A DNA stretch of 64,000 bases, taken from assembly GCF_039530225.1 (NCBI RefSeq), contig NZ_BAAAOH010000001.1, forward strand, positions 2,294,001 to 2,358,000, written 5' to 3'. The position numbers and the translations under genes are program-made. Shown here piece by piece: positions 35,618-44,361 of this stretch (its first letter is position 1; each line of letters starts with the position of its first letter). Below the pieces are notes generated by a model. It was not told where the DNA came from, did no database searches, and was given only the letters and a program-made list of their open reading frames with translations. The DNA comes from Microbacterium pumilum. GTDB taxonomy: Bacteria; Actinomycetota; Actinomycetes; Actinomycetales; Microbacteriaceae.

Positions 35618-36520
35618 ATGCCCGACGACGCCCAAGCCGATCGCGCCCGCGATCGGCTCAACGCGCTGCTGATCGTCTGCGTGCTCGCGATCGCGAGCGT
35701 GGTGATCGCCTTCCTCGGCGCGGCGCCGACGCGCGTGAGCGCGTCCGAGGTTCTCGGAGTCGCGAGAACTCCGGGCGACGCGGCATTCATCGCGAGTCAC
35801 CGCGGGGGAGGAGCGACGGCTCCCGAGAACACCCTTCCCGCGGTCGGGGCCGCGCTCGCCGCGGGGTTCGACTACGTCGAGGTGGACGTCGCCCTCACGT
35901 CGGATCGACATCCCGTCCTCATGCACGATGCGACCGTGGACCGAACGACGGATGGGCACGGGGCTCTGGCCGCGCTGACGCTCGCTGAGGTGCAGGCGCT
36001 CGACGCCGGAACGTGGTTCGACAAGAGGTTCGCAGGGACGAGGGTGCCGACTCTGGAGGAATTCCTCGACGTCCTGGGCGCCTCGGGCCACCGCGCGATC
36101 GTCGAATTCAAAGGAGTGTGGGATGCCACGGCCGTCACCTCCGCGATCGGCGACGTGATCGCGCGAGATCTCGAGAGTCGTGTCGCGATCTCGAGCTTCG
36201 ACGCGCGGACGCTCGCCCTCGTGGCAGCGGCGTCGGAGGTCGTTCCGCGGATGCTGATCCTCAAGCACATTCCCGATGACGTGGTGCGTGCCGCGGGCGA
36301 AGCCGGTGTGCGGGGCATCGTCGTGGATCGCAAGGCTGTGCTCAGCCGCCCGGAGGTCGTTGCCGAGGTGCACCGTGCCGGCATCCGGATCATCGTGTAC
36401 ACACTGAACCGCGACTCGCAGTGGGATGCCGTGACCGACCTCGGTGTCGACGGGATCGTCACGGACGCCCCCGACACCCTGGCCGAGTGGCAGCAGGCCG
36501 CTTCGGGGGACGCGGGCTGA
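35618..36520 (+). CDS. Glycerophosphodiester phosphodiesterase
   Basis: 300 residues. One N-terminal membrane anchor or signal segment (about 14-36), then a GDPD TIM barrel: ASHRGGGATAPENTL with the catalytic His-Arg, EVDVALTSDRHPVLMHD with the metal acidic pair and second His, and a VTDAPDTL end. It releases glycerol 3-phosphate from glycerophosphodiesters outside the cytoplasmic membrane. Single gene; the PHO-like box upstream suggests induction by phosphate limitation. Confidence 0.93.
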   Translation: MPDDAQADRARDRLNALLIVCVLAIASVVIAFLGAAPTRVSASEVLGVARTPGDAAFIASHRGGGATAPENTLPAVGAALAAGFDYVEVDVALTSDRHPVLMHDATVDRTTDGHGALAALTLAEVQALDAGTWFDKRFAGTRVPTLEEFLDVLGASGHRAIVEFKGVWDATAVTSAIGDVIARDLESRVAISSFDARTLALVAAASEVVPRMLILKHIPDDVVRAAGEAGVRGIVVDRKAVLSRPEVVAEVHRAGIRIIVYTLNRDSQWDAVTDLGVDGIVTDAPDTLAEWQQAASGDAG

Positions 36521-36671
36521 GACCGGCGACGCGCTCGGCTGCACCGCCCCGGGCGCACGCCCTGGGAGCTGCCCAGAACACGGTTCCGGGCGGAGGGTGG
36601 CGGCGCGTCCCTCGGGCCGCGTCGGGGCCGCGCCGTATGGTCGGATGGGAACCCTGGACGGGAGGTGCGGT

Positions 36672-37325
36672 ATGGCGCGGGCAGTTTCCGGCGCGCACGC
36701 GCTGCGTGGCGCCGGCGCCATCGCGGCGGTCCTCGTGATCGCGGCACTGATGACGTCATGCAAGCCCGAGCCCGCACCCGGACCGACCACGAGCGACCCG
36801 ACGCCCTCGGCGACGCCGAGCGCCACATCCGAGCCGTCCGCGTCGCCGACGCCGAGCGAGACGCCCGTGGCAGAGTTCGAGCTTCCGACGCAGTGCGAAG
36901 ACCTGTACTCGGATGACATGCTGGCCTCGCTCAACGCCGCGAACCCCCCGCTCAACGATCCGGGCGTCACGATGCACTCGACGCAGACCGCCGCGGCGCT
37001 CGAGGTGCTCAACTCCGGCATCCCGACCATCCGCTGCTCGTGGGGTCAGCCCAGCGAGTTCGGCCTCGCGACCAACGTCTCGGTCATCGACGCGGCGCAG
37101 TCCGCGGACCTGCTCGCCACCCTCCGCGAGGCGGGCTTCGCGTGCGAGGATGCCTGGGAGGGAGTGAACTGCACGATCGAGCAGAAGACCGTCGACCAGG
37201 ATGACAACGAGGTCACCCTCGGCGAGTCGCATTTCCTCCGCGGAACGGGTTGGGTGTCCACTGCGTGGATCAACTTCGCGCCGGAAGGCTATACCGAAGA
37301 CATCGTCACCACGCTCTGGGGCTGA
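36672..37325 (+). CDS. Putative lipoprotein of unknown function
   Basis: 217 residues. Signal peptide with lipobox LMTSC, so Cys29 or near it becomes lipidated; then a Ser-Thr-Pro linker to about 65. The folded part has four or more cysteines (QCEDLYSD, IRCSWG, FACEDAW, VNCTIE), probably disulfides outside the membrane. It begins with an ATG after a GGAGGT site at 36661-36666. The C-terminal layout resembles one half of the sigma-linked membrane protein at 6135-7313. Confidence 0.82.
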   Translation: MARAVSGAHALRGAGAIAAVLVIAALMTSCKPEPAPGPTTSDPTPSATPSATSEPSASPTPSETPVAEFELPTQCEDLYSDDMLASLNAANPPLNDPGVTMHSTQTAAALEVLNSGIPTIRCSWGQPSEFGLATNVSVIDAAQSADLLATLREAGFACEDAWEGVNCTIEQKTVDQDDNEVTLGESHFLRGTGWVSTAWINFAPEGYTEDIVTTLWG

Positions 37326-37525
37326 AATCGGCGGGATGCCGCTAGACTGAGCCCCGGGGATCCCGCAGCCCGACGTCGCTGCTCGCAGAAGCGAGTGCCC
37401 GCGGCCGGTGGCAGAGGCATCTCACCCCGCGTTCGTGACGACGTCCAGCCGCTCGCGGAGAACGCAACTCGCCGGTTCCGACCGGTCATCGCCGGAGGAT
37501 TCCGGCAGACCCGCTCAGGAGGAGC

Positions 37526-39673
37526 ATGCCGACTACGGCAACCGCCGCACAGCGGCGCAGGCGGACCCCGTCCGCTCGTCGCGACGACGAAGCACCCATC
37601 ATCCCGATCCTCGCGCGCAAGGTGCGCGAGGTCGAGGCCAAGGCCCAGCGCGGCAAGCTCGGGCCCACCAACCGTGTGAAGTTCCAGGTCATCGCCTTCC
37701 TCGTCCGCGAGGAGCGGGCGCGCGTCAAGGCAGACACCGAGCTGACGGACGGTGCACGCGCGGAGCTGCTCAAGCGGCTCGACGGCGTGGCGACGATCCT
37801 CGCCAAGACGGCCGCTCGCGACACCTCCCTCATCCAGCTGCTCGAGGTCGACCAGGCGGCATCGCCGGTCGCTCGCCGCATGCGCCGGGACTGGCTGCTC
37901 GAGTCCGGTGCGGAGCTCGCTCCCGATGAGCTGATCATCACGGATGTCGCTCCCGCCGCGACGAACGTGGTTCCCCCGGCACTCGCCGAGCGGCAGGTCG
38001 TGCCCCCGTCGATCGAGTCGCGCCAGCTCGCACATCCCTTCCTCCCACCCGACCTGAGCCTTCGAACGCCGAAGCAGACGCCGCGGCGCCGGCTGGACGG
38101 CTGGGAGCTCATGGGCCCGCTCTACAAGGCGTTCGAGACCGGCGCCGGAGGGTCGAGCGCCTCGATGGAGCTGCCCCCTGTCCCCGAGTTCGACAGGCTC
38201 TCGCCCAAGGGGCTTGAAGTCATGCCCCACCAGTCGCGGTTCATCGAGGCCGTGCGCGAAGGGCATCGCACCTTCCTCCTCGCGGATGAGCCGGGCCTGG
38301 GCAAGACCGCGGAGTCGGTGCTGGCGGCGTCCGTCGCCGGTGCCTACCCGCTGCTCGCGGTCGTCCCCAACGTCGTCAAGATGAACTGGGCGCGCGAGGT
38401 CGAGCGGTGGACGCCGCAACGCCGCGCCACCGTCATCCAGGGCGACGGTGAAGACGTCGACGCGTTCGCGGATGTGTTCATCGTCAACTACGAGATCCTC
38501 GACCGCCACCTCTCGTGGCTCGGATCGCTCGGGCTCAAGGGCATGGTCGTCGACGAGGCGCACTTCATCAAGAACCTCACGTCGCAGCGCTCGCAGAACG
38601 TGCTCGCGCTCGCCGCACGCATCCGTGAGCAGGTGCGCGACCCGCTGCTGCTCGCGCTGACCGGCACGCCCCTCATCAACGACGTCGAGGACTTCGACGC
38701 GATCTGGCGTTACCTCGGCTGGACGACCGGCGAGAAGCCCGGCTCGGCCCTCATGGAGCGTCTCGACGACACGGGCCTCACGCCCGCCGACAAGGCGTTC
38801 TATCCCGAGGCGCGCGAAGCCGTGATCTCGATGGGCATCGTGCGGCGAAAGAAGAAGGATGTCGCAGCCGACCTGCCCGACAAGCTCATCGCCGACCTTC
38901 CGGTCGAGCTGGATGACGAGTTCGGCCGCTCGATCCGCCAGGCCGAGCGCGAGCTCGGTGAGCGGCTCGCAGCACGGTACCGCCGCATCATCGAGGCGCG
39001 TGGCGGTTCGCGGGTGGCGCCGGGAGAGGTCGACGCCGACATCGTCCGACTCGTCGCGCAGAACGAGCTCGACGAGTCGAAGGCAGCAGGCACGGGTTCT
39101 GAGAACGTGTTCACCATGGTCCGCAAGATCGGTCAGGCGAAGGCGCTGCTCGCAGCCGACTACACCGTGCAGCTGCAGCGGTCCGTGGGCAAGGTCGTGT
39201 TCTTCGCGAAGCACATCGATGTGATGGATGCCGCCGAGGCGCATTTCGCCGGTGCCGGCATCCGGACCATCTCGATCCGCGGCGACCAGACCACCCCGGT
39301 CCGGCAGCTGGCGATCGACGCGTTCAACAACGACCCGGGCGTCGGAGTCGCGGTGTGTTCGCTCACCGCCGCCGGTGTCGGCCTCAACATGCAGGCCGCG
39401 TCGAACGTCGTCCTCGCCGAGCTGTCGTGGACGGCAGCCGAGCAGACGCAGGCGATCGACCGCGTGCACCGCATCGGGCAGGACGAGCCGGTCACCGCGT
39501 GGCGGATCATCGCCGCGCACACGATCGACACCAAGATCGCGGAGCTGATCGACTCGAAGCAGGGTCTCGCCGCCCGCGCGCTCGACGGTGAAGCCGTCGA
39601 TCCGCAGTCGAGCGACTCGGTCCAGCTCTCCGCGCTCATGCACCTGGTGAGGCGGGCTCTCGGGGCGGATTGA
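37526..39673 (+). CDS. SNF2-family DEAD/DEAH-box helicase-like ATPase
   Basis: 715 residues. About 230 N-terminal residues without a clear motif, then motif I LADEPGLGKTAES, motif II VVDEAHFIKN, motif III LTGTPLIND, and helicase C-terminal motifs V and VI (SLTAAGVGLNMQAA, QAIDRVHRIGQ). The order and HRIGQ are diagnostic of SNF2 translocases, which move along double-stranded DNA and remodel bound proteins. No nuclease or methylase gene is adjacent, so it does not look like part of a restriction or defence island. Role unknown. Confidence 0.9.
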   Translation: MPTTATAAQRRRRTPSARRDDEAPIIPILARKVREVEAKAQRGKLGPTNRVKFQVIAFLVREERARVKADTELTDGARAELLKRLDGVATILAKTAARDTSLIQLLEVDQAASPVARRMRRDWLLESGAELAPDELIITDVAPAATNVVPPALAERQVVPPSIESRQLAHPFLPPDLSLRTPKQTPRRRLDGWELMGPLYKAFETGAGGSSASMELPPVPEFDRLSPKGLEVMPHQSRFIEAVREGHRTFLLADEPGLGKTAESVLAASVAGAYPLLAVVPNVVKMNWAREVERWTPQRRATVIQGDGEDVDAFADVFIVNYEILDRHLSWLGSLGLKGMVVDEAHFIKNLTSQRSQNVLALAARIREQVRDPLLLALTGTPLINDVEDFDAIWRYLGWTTGEKPGSALMERLDDTGLTPADKAFYPEAREAVISMGIVRRKKKDVAADLPDKLIADLPVELDDEFGRSIRQAERELGERLAARYRRIIEARGGSRVAPGEVDADIVRLVAQNELDESKAAGTGSENVFTMVRKIGQAKALLAADYTVQLQRSVGKVVFFAKHIDVMDAAEAHFAGAGIRTISIRGDQTTPVRQLAIDAFNNDPGVGVAVCSLTAAGVGLNMQAASNVVLAELSWTAAEQTQAIDRVHRIGQDEPVTAWRIIAAHTIDTKIAELIDSKQGLAARALDGEAVDPQSSDSVQLSALMHLVRRALGAD

Positions 39674-39787
39674 TCGGCGGGGCCCTCGGCGTCGCCTTCG
39701 GACGGTGGCAGGGGTGCCGCATCCGACGCTAATGTCGGGTGAGGCAGCGTCGCCGATTCCGAAGCACCCGAAAGCAAGGACCACAGC

Positions 39788-40816
39788 ATGAAGATCGGCA
39801 TCCTCACCAGCGGCGGCGATTGTCCCGGATTGAATGCCGTCATCCGCGGTGTCGTGCTCAAGGGGACGACGACCTACGACCTCGAGTTCGTCGGCATCCG
39901 CGACGGATGGCGCGGCGTGGTCGACGGCGATTTCTTCCCCCTCACGCGCCATGAGGTGAAGGGGCTGTCGAAGGTCGGGGGCACGATCCTGGGGACGTCG
40001 CGGACGAACCCCTACGAGGGGCCGCGCGGTGGCGCCGAGAACATCTCCAAGACCCTTTACGGTCACCGGATGGACGGCATCATCGCGATCGGCGGCGAAG
40101 GCACCCTCGCGGCGGCCGACCGGCTGTCGAAAGACGGGATCAACGTGATCGGCGTGCCCAAGACGATCGACAACGACTTGCGCGCGACCGACTACTCGTT
40201 CGGGTTCGACACCGCCGTCAACATCGCGACCGATGCGATGGACCGCCTGCGGACAACGGGCGACTCGCATCAGCGCTGCATGGTGGCTGAGGTGATGGGC
40301 CGGCACGTCGGGTGGATCGCCCTCCACGCCGGCATCGCCGCCGGCGCCCATGCGATCCTGATCCCCGAGGTGCCGCAGTCGATCGAGGAGGTCGTCGCAC
40401 TCGTCACCAAGGCCCACGACCGAGGCCGCGCACCTCTGGTGGTGGTCTCGGAGGGGTTCACTCTCACCGGCATGGATGAGGCGTACAGCGACAAGGGCCT
40501 CGACGCGTTCAACCGCCCGCGTCTGGGCGGAATCAGCGAGGTGCTGGCGCCCGAGATCCAGCGCCTGACGGGGATCGAGACGAGGGCCACGGTGCTCGGC
40601 CACATCCAGCGCGGCGGCTCTCCGTCGGGCTTCGACCGCGTACTGGCCACGCGGCTCGGACTGCACACCGCGGACGCGGTGGTCGAGGGCGGTTGGGGCC
40701 AGATGGTCGCGATGCGCGGCACCGACATCGTGCGGGTGCCGTTCGCGGAGGCGCTCGGCGAGCTCAACAAAGTGCCCCGCTACCGCTACGACGAGGCTGC
40801 CGCGCTGTTCGGCTGA
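39788..40816 (+). CDS. pfkA: 6-phosphofructokinase, ATP-type
   Basis: 342 residues. LTSGGDCPGLNAVIRGVV binds the phosphate donor; GGEGT (about residues 102-106) with Gly rather than Asp at the discriminating position points to ATP, not pyrophosphate, as donor; PKTIDNDL (about 124-131) carries the catalytic Asp and the Lys typical of the actinobacterial group. GRHVGWIALHAGIA and GHIQRGGSPSGFDR complete the family. It commits fructose 6-phosphate to glycolysis. The ATG has an AAGGA site; a TAATGT at 39731-39736 may be the -10 box. Confidence 0.95.
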   Translation: MKIGILTSGGDCPGLNAVIRGVVLKGTTTYDLEFVGIRDGWRGVVDGDFFPLTRHEVKGLSKVGGTILGTSRTNPYEGPRGGAENISKTLYGHRMDGIIAIGGEGTLAAADRLSKDGINVIGVPKTIDNDLRATDYSFGFDTAVNIATDAMDRLRTTGDSHQRCMVAEVMGRHVGWIALHAGIAAGAHAILIPEVPQSIEEVVALVTKAHDRGRAPLVVVSEGFTLTGMDEAYSDKGLDAFNRPRLGGISEVLAPEIQRLTGIETRATVLGHIQRGGSPSGFDRVLATRLGLHTADAVVEGGWGQMVAMRGTDIVRVPFAEALGELNKVPRYRYDEAAALFG

Positions 40817-40852
40817 TTCGTCGCCGGCGGGCTGTTGGTGCGCTGAGCATCG

Positions 40853-40927
40853 ATGTCCCGCTTTGCCCGGCTCGCGTCCCACATTCGCTCGGATCAGCAG
40901 CTCCATTGTGCAGAGTTTCGGGACATG
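40853..40927. repeat. 55-bp TGTCCC palindromic element, locus B, with an upstream half element
   Basis: Full 55-bp copy at 40873-40927, starting CGCGTCCCACATTCGCTCGG and ending GTTTCGGGACATG; a half copy ATGTCCCGCTTTGCCCGG lies at 40853-40870. It is located directly after pfkA and before the DUF559-type gene. Confidence 0.75.
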
Positions 40928-41038
40928 GGTTGAATTGGACCGCAGTCGGCTCCTCCCCAGGCTGCGGAAACGTGCTGGATCTGGGGGGCGGTTGTGCAAA
41001 TCGGCGAGGGCGCGACGCTCGGTCACCATGGTTGGTGG

Positions 41039-41959
41039 ATGCCGCGACATGCCAACCCGCTGCCTGCTGACCTTCCCGGCCGGTTCAGCGTGCGCGAGGC
41101 ACGGGCTCGTGGCGTTTCAGCGGGAAGACTCGACCGCGGCGACTTGCGGGCGCCCTACCACGGAGTCAGGGCGACCGCGAAGACTCCGGCGCCTGCAACC
41201 CTGACCGACCGCTGCCGCGAGTATGCCCCGCGGCTGAAGGACTGGCAGTTCTTCAGTCACGAGACTGCGCTTCAACTTCTCGGCGCGCCCATGCCGGGCT
41301 GGCCCTACCTGCCCAAGATCCACGTCGCGGCGCATCGTCCAGCCCGAGAGCCCCGCACTCAGGGCGCGGTCGGCCACCGGCTGCAGCTTCGCGAACCGGC
41401 AACACGTTTCGCTCTCGATGATCTTCGAGTCGAGCATCCGGTGCGCGCATGGCGTCAATGCGGCACTCTGTGGCGATTGGACGATCTCATCGCCGCGGGA
41501 GACTTCCTCGTTTCGGGGGAGTCGCCGCTCGCATCAGTGGACGAGCTCAGGACGGAGATCGAGGTGATGGGCGACATCCGGAACATTCTGCGGCGCGCTC
41601 TCACGGACATCCGAGTCGGACCGCGCTCGCCGCGTGAGACTCGCCTGCGACTCGTGCTGGTTCGAGCCGGGCTGCCCGAGCCGGAGGTCACCTGGGTGCT
41701 GCGGGACGGGTCGGGCGGTTTCGTGGCCGAACTCGATCTGGCCTACCCGAGATGGCGCATCGCAGCGGAGTACGACGGCCGCGTTCACGCCGAGGACGCG
41801 ACGCAGTTCGCGAAGGATGCCGATCGGTGGGATCGTATCCGCGCCGAGGGCTGGGACCACGTTCGGATCCTGAGCCACCACCTCGCCGGAACCGGTGTCG
41901 TCGCCGTGCGCAAAGTGCGCAATGCGCTCATTCGCGCTGGATGGCAACCTGGGCTCTGA
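41039..41959 (+). CDS. DUF559/VSR-like endonuclease-fold protein with N-terminal winged helix-like region
   Basis: 306 residues. The first 90 residues (ADLPGRFSVREARARGVSAGRLDRGDLRAPYHGVRA) look like the DNA-binding antitoxin-type domain often fused to this family. The C-terminal part has SPRETRLRLVLVRAGLPEPEV, then ELDLAYPRWRIAAEYDGRVHAE, the spaced acidic residues of a PD-(D/E)XK-like nuclease fold, and a final WDHVRILSHHL strand. Such proteins are abundant in actinobacteria and have no proven function. Start uncertain: a GTG 45 bases upstream is also possible. The gene is bracketed by palindromic elements B and C. Confidence 0.75.
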   Translation: MPRHANPLPADLPGRFSVREARARGVSAGRLDRGDLRAPYHGVRATAKTPAPATLTDRCREYAPRLKDWQFFSHETALQLLGAPMPGWPYLPKIHVAAHRPAREPRTQGAVGHRLQLREPATRFALDDLRVEHPVRAWRQCGTLWRLDDLIAAGDFLVSGESPLASVDELRTEIEVMGDIRNILRRALTDIRVGPRSPRETRLRLVLVRAGLPEPEVTWVLRDGSGGFVAELDLAYPRWRIAAEYDGRVHAEDATQFAKDADRWDRIRAEGWDHVRILSHHLAGTGVVAVRKVRNALIRAGWQPGL

Positions 41960-41972
41960 CCCCGTATCCCCA

Positions 41973-41999
41973 GGGCCCGCCCTGGCGTTCGGCGGGCCC
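41973..41999 (+). terminator. Intrinsic terminator after the DUF559-type gene
   Basis: Perfect 9-bp stem GGGCCCGCC/GGCGGGCCC with a 9-base loop, 13 bases after the stop; no T tract. It lies in a convergent gap. Confidence 0.65.
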
Positions 42000-42000
42000 G

Positions 42001-42159
42001 CATGTCCCACTTTCACCCGCAATCGTCTGCCCCATCCGAGGGAGAATGGGACACGGTGCGGCAGCAGTGGGACCCCGGGACAAGCCGCGACGCGGCGCAC
42101 CAGGCATGTCCCGGTTTCGCCCGCTATCGGGCGGCGAATCCGGGGGAAAGTGGGACATG
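42001..42159. repeat. Two 55-bp TGTCCC palindromic elements, locus C
   Basis: Copies at 42001-42055 and 42105-42159, both beginning CATGTCCC and both exactly 55 bp. The second is the cleanest: CATGTCCCGGTTTCGCCCGC at one end and GGGGGAAAGTGGGACATG at the other. They fill the convergent gap between the DUF559-type gene and the oligopeptidase gene. Confidence 0.8.
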
Positions 42160-42190
42160 CCGCGGGCCGCTGGCGACCCCGACGCCGGCC

Positions 42191-44323
42191 TCAGTCGGCG
42201 AGCGCCACAACCTCCAGGAGCCAGGCGAGCTCGAACGCCCGCTCCTTCCAGCTGTTGTAGCGACCGCTGACGCCGCCGTGACCGGCGACCATCTCGCACT
42301 TGAGGAGGGCATCAGCGCCGACCTCTCGCAGGCGCGCGACCCACTTCGCCGGCTCGACGTACAGCACGCGGGTGTCGTTGAGGGATGTGACGGCGAGGAT
42401 GCGGGGGTAGGCGACATCCGCCCGCACGTTCTCGTACGGCGAGTACGACTTCATGTACGCGTAGACGTCGGCGTTGTGCAGCGGGTCGCCCCACTCGTCC
42501 CACTCGATCACGGTGAGCGGCAGAGACGGGTCGAGGATCGTCGTCAGCGCGTCGACGAACGGCACATCCGCGAGGATGCCGGCGAACAGCTCGGGAGCCA
42601 GGTTCGCCACGGCCCCCATGAGCAGGCCGCCGGCCGAGCCGCCCTCGGCCACCAGCTGCGATGCGGATGTGAACCCCTGGTCGATCAGGTGGCGGGCGCA
42701 GTCCACGAAGTCCGTGAACGTGTTGCGCTTGCTGAGCATCTTGCCGTCTTCGTACCATTGGCGGCCCATCTCGCCGCCGCCGCGGACATGGGCGACCGCG
42801 AAGATCACACCGCGATCGAGCTCCGACAATCGCGGCACCGAGAAGCCCGGCTCGATCGAGTGCTCGTACGATCCGTAGCCGTAGAGGTGCAGGGCTCGCG
42901 GTGCGTCCCCCGCCTCGCCGAACGATCGCTTCCACACCAGCGAGACGGGAATCTGCACGCCGTCGTGGGCAGTCGCCCACACCCGTGCCTGGGCGTAATC
43001 GCTCGGCTCGTATCCGCCAAGCACCGGCTGGCGCTTGCGCAGCAGCAGCTTGTGCGTCGCGATGTCGTAGTCGTAGACCGTCCCGGGCGTGACGAATGAC
43101 CCATACCCGAGGCGCAGCACCGGGGGAGCCCACTCCGGGTTGCCGCCCGTCCCCACGGCATACAGCGGCTCGTCGAACTCGATCTCCGACACCGATCCGT
43201 CGGCGTAGTCGAGCATGCCGATGCGCGGCAGCCCGCCGCGGCGATAGCCGACCACACCCCAGTCGCGGAAGGTCGACACGCCGAGCAGCCGTTCTCCCGG
43301 ACGGTGCGGGATGACGGTCTGCCGCGCTCCGGAGGGATCGGATGCCGCCACCCGGACGAGCTCGAAGTCCAGCGCTCCGTCGTTGTGCAGGATGAACAGC
43401 ACATCTTCGCCGTCGATCACGGCGTGCGAGGAGTCGTACTCGACGCCCTCGGTGCGCGGCCACACCACGCGCGGCTCGGCGCGCAGATCGCCGGCATCCA
43501 CGAGCCATTCCTCGCTCGTGATCGACGAGCCGATGCCGATCACGAGGAACCGGTCGCTGTGGGTGAACCCGGCTCCCACCCAGTACCGCTCGTCGGGCTC
43601 GTGGAAGAGCTTCGCGTCGTCGGCCACCGGCGTGCCGAGCTCGTGCAGCCAGACCGTGTCAGGGCGCCACGCGTCGTCCACGGTCGTGTAGACGATGAAA
43701 CGCCCATCGGGCGAGAAGGTCGCACCCGCGAACGTGCCGGGAATCTCGTCGGGCAGCTGTTCGCCGGTGACGAGGTTTCGCACCCGTACGGTGTATCGCT
43801 CGTCGCCGGCAACGTCGACACCGTAGAGCAGGAGCGTGCCGTCGAGCGACACCTCGAAGCTGCCCAGCGCGAAGAACTCCTGACCTTCGGCCTCGACGTT
43901 CCCGTCCAGCAGAACCTGCTCGCCGGGCACCGCGGCATCGGGCGAGAGCTCGGGGGGAGTCCAGTCGTCTTCCGAGGCCAACGGCGCGCGGCAGTGGATG
44001 CCGTACTGCTTGCCCTCGAGGGTCCTGCCGTAGTACCACCAGGCACCGTGGCGGGTGGGCACCGACAGGTCGGTCTCGAGCGTGCGCCCCTTGATCTCCT
44101 CGAAGATCGTCGTGCGGAGTCCTTCGAGGTGCGCGGTGCGCTCCTGCGTATAGGCGTTCTCGGCCTCGAGGTGCTCGATGACGGCCGCATCCTCCTTGCC
44201 ACGGAACCACTCATACGGGTCTTCGACCGAGTCGCCGTGGTGCGTGCGGACGAGGTGGGAGCGGGAGGCGACGGGGGGAGTGGCGGGCGTGGCAGAGCCG
44301 GACGTGGGCGAGTCGATGGTCAC
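42191..44323 (-). CDS. ptrB: Oligopeptidase B, S9A family
   Basis: 710 residues. A seven-bladed propeller (about 70-420) gates a C-terminal alpha/beta-hydrolase domain. Catalytic Ser in GGSAGGLLMG (about 561), Asp in SLNDTRVLYVEPAKW (about 649) and His in GHGGVSGRY (about 679). It cleaves short peptides after Arg or Lys in the cytosol. The GTG start is supported by a TACCGT box exactly six bases upstream, giving a leaderless message. Convergent with the DUF559-type gene. Confidence 0.94.
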   Translation of the reverse strand: MTIDSPTSGSATPATPPVASRSHLVRTHHGDSVEDPYEWFRGKEDAAVIEHLEAENAYTQERTAHLEGLRTTIFEEIKGRTLETDLSVPTRHGAWWYYGRTLEGKQYGIHCRAPLASEDDWTPPELSPDAAVPGEQVLLDGNVEAEGQEFFALGSFEVSLDGTLLLYGVDVAGDERYTVRVRNLVTGEQLPDEIPGTFAGATFSPDGRFIVYTTVDDAWRPDTVWLHELGTPVADDAKLFHEPDERYWVGAGFTHSDRFLVIGIGSSITSEEWLVDAGDLRAEPRVVWPRTEGVEYDSSHAVIDGEDVLFILHNDGALDFELVRVAASDPSGARQTVIPHRPGERLLGVSTFRDWGVVGYRRGGLPRIGMLDYADGSVSEIEFDEPLYAVGTGGNPEWAPPVLRLGYGSFVTPGTVYDYDIATHKLLLRKRQPVLGGYEPSDYAQARVWATAHDGVQIPVSLVWKRSFGEAGDAPRALHLYGYGSYEHSIEPGFSVPRLSELDRGVIFAVAHVRGGGEMGRQWYEDGKMLSKRNTFTDFVDCARHLIDQGFTSASQLVAEGGSAGGLLMGAVANLAPELFAGILADVPFVDALTTILDPSLPLTVIEWDEWGDPLHNADVYAYMKSYSPYENVRADVAYPRILAVTSLNDTRVLYVEPAKWVARLREVGADALLKCEMVAGHGGVSGRYNSWKERAFELAWLLEVVALAD

Positions 44324-44329
44324 CGTCCC

Positions 44330-44335
44330 ACGGTA
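44330..44335 (-). promoter_or_regulatory. -10 box of a leaderless promoter for oligopeptidase B
   Basis: TACCGT on the minus strand, six bases before the GTG start. Confidence 0.5.
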
Positions 44336-44361
44336 GTCGACACGCCTGGCGAAGGCTCCGA

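Noticed and set aside
37526..39673. SNF2 helicase as part of a phage-defence island
   Set aside because: The neighbours are a lipoprotein and pfkA; no nuclease, methylase or known defence partner is adjacent.
37289..41050. Very long minus-strand open frame opposite the helicase and pfkA genes
   Set aside because: It lies antisense to two well-supported genes, its composition is the Arg/Asp/His-rich pattern produced by reading high-GC genes backwards, and it matches no family.
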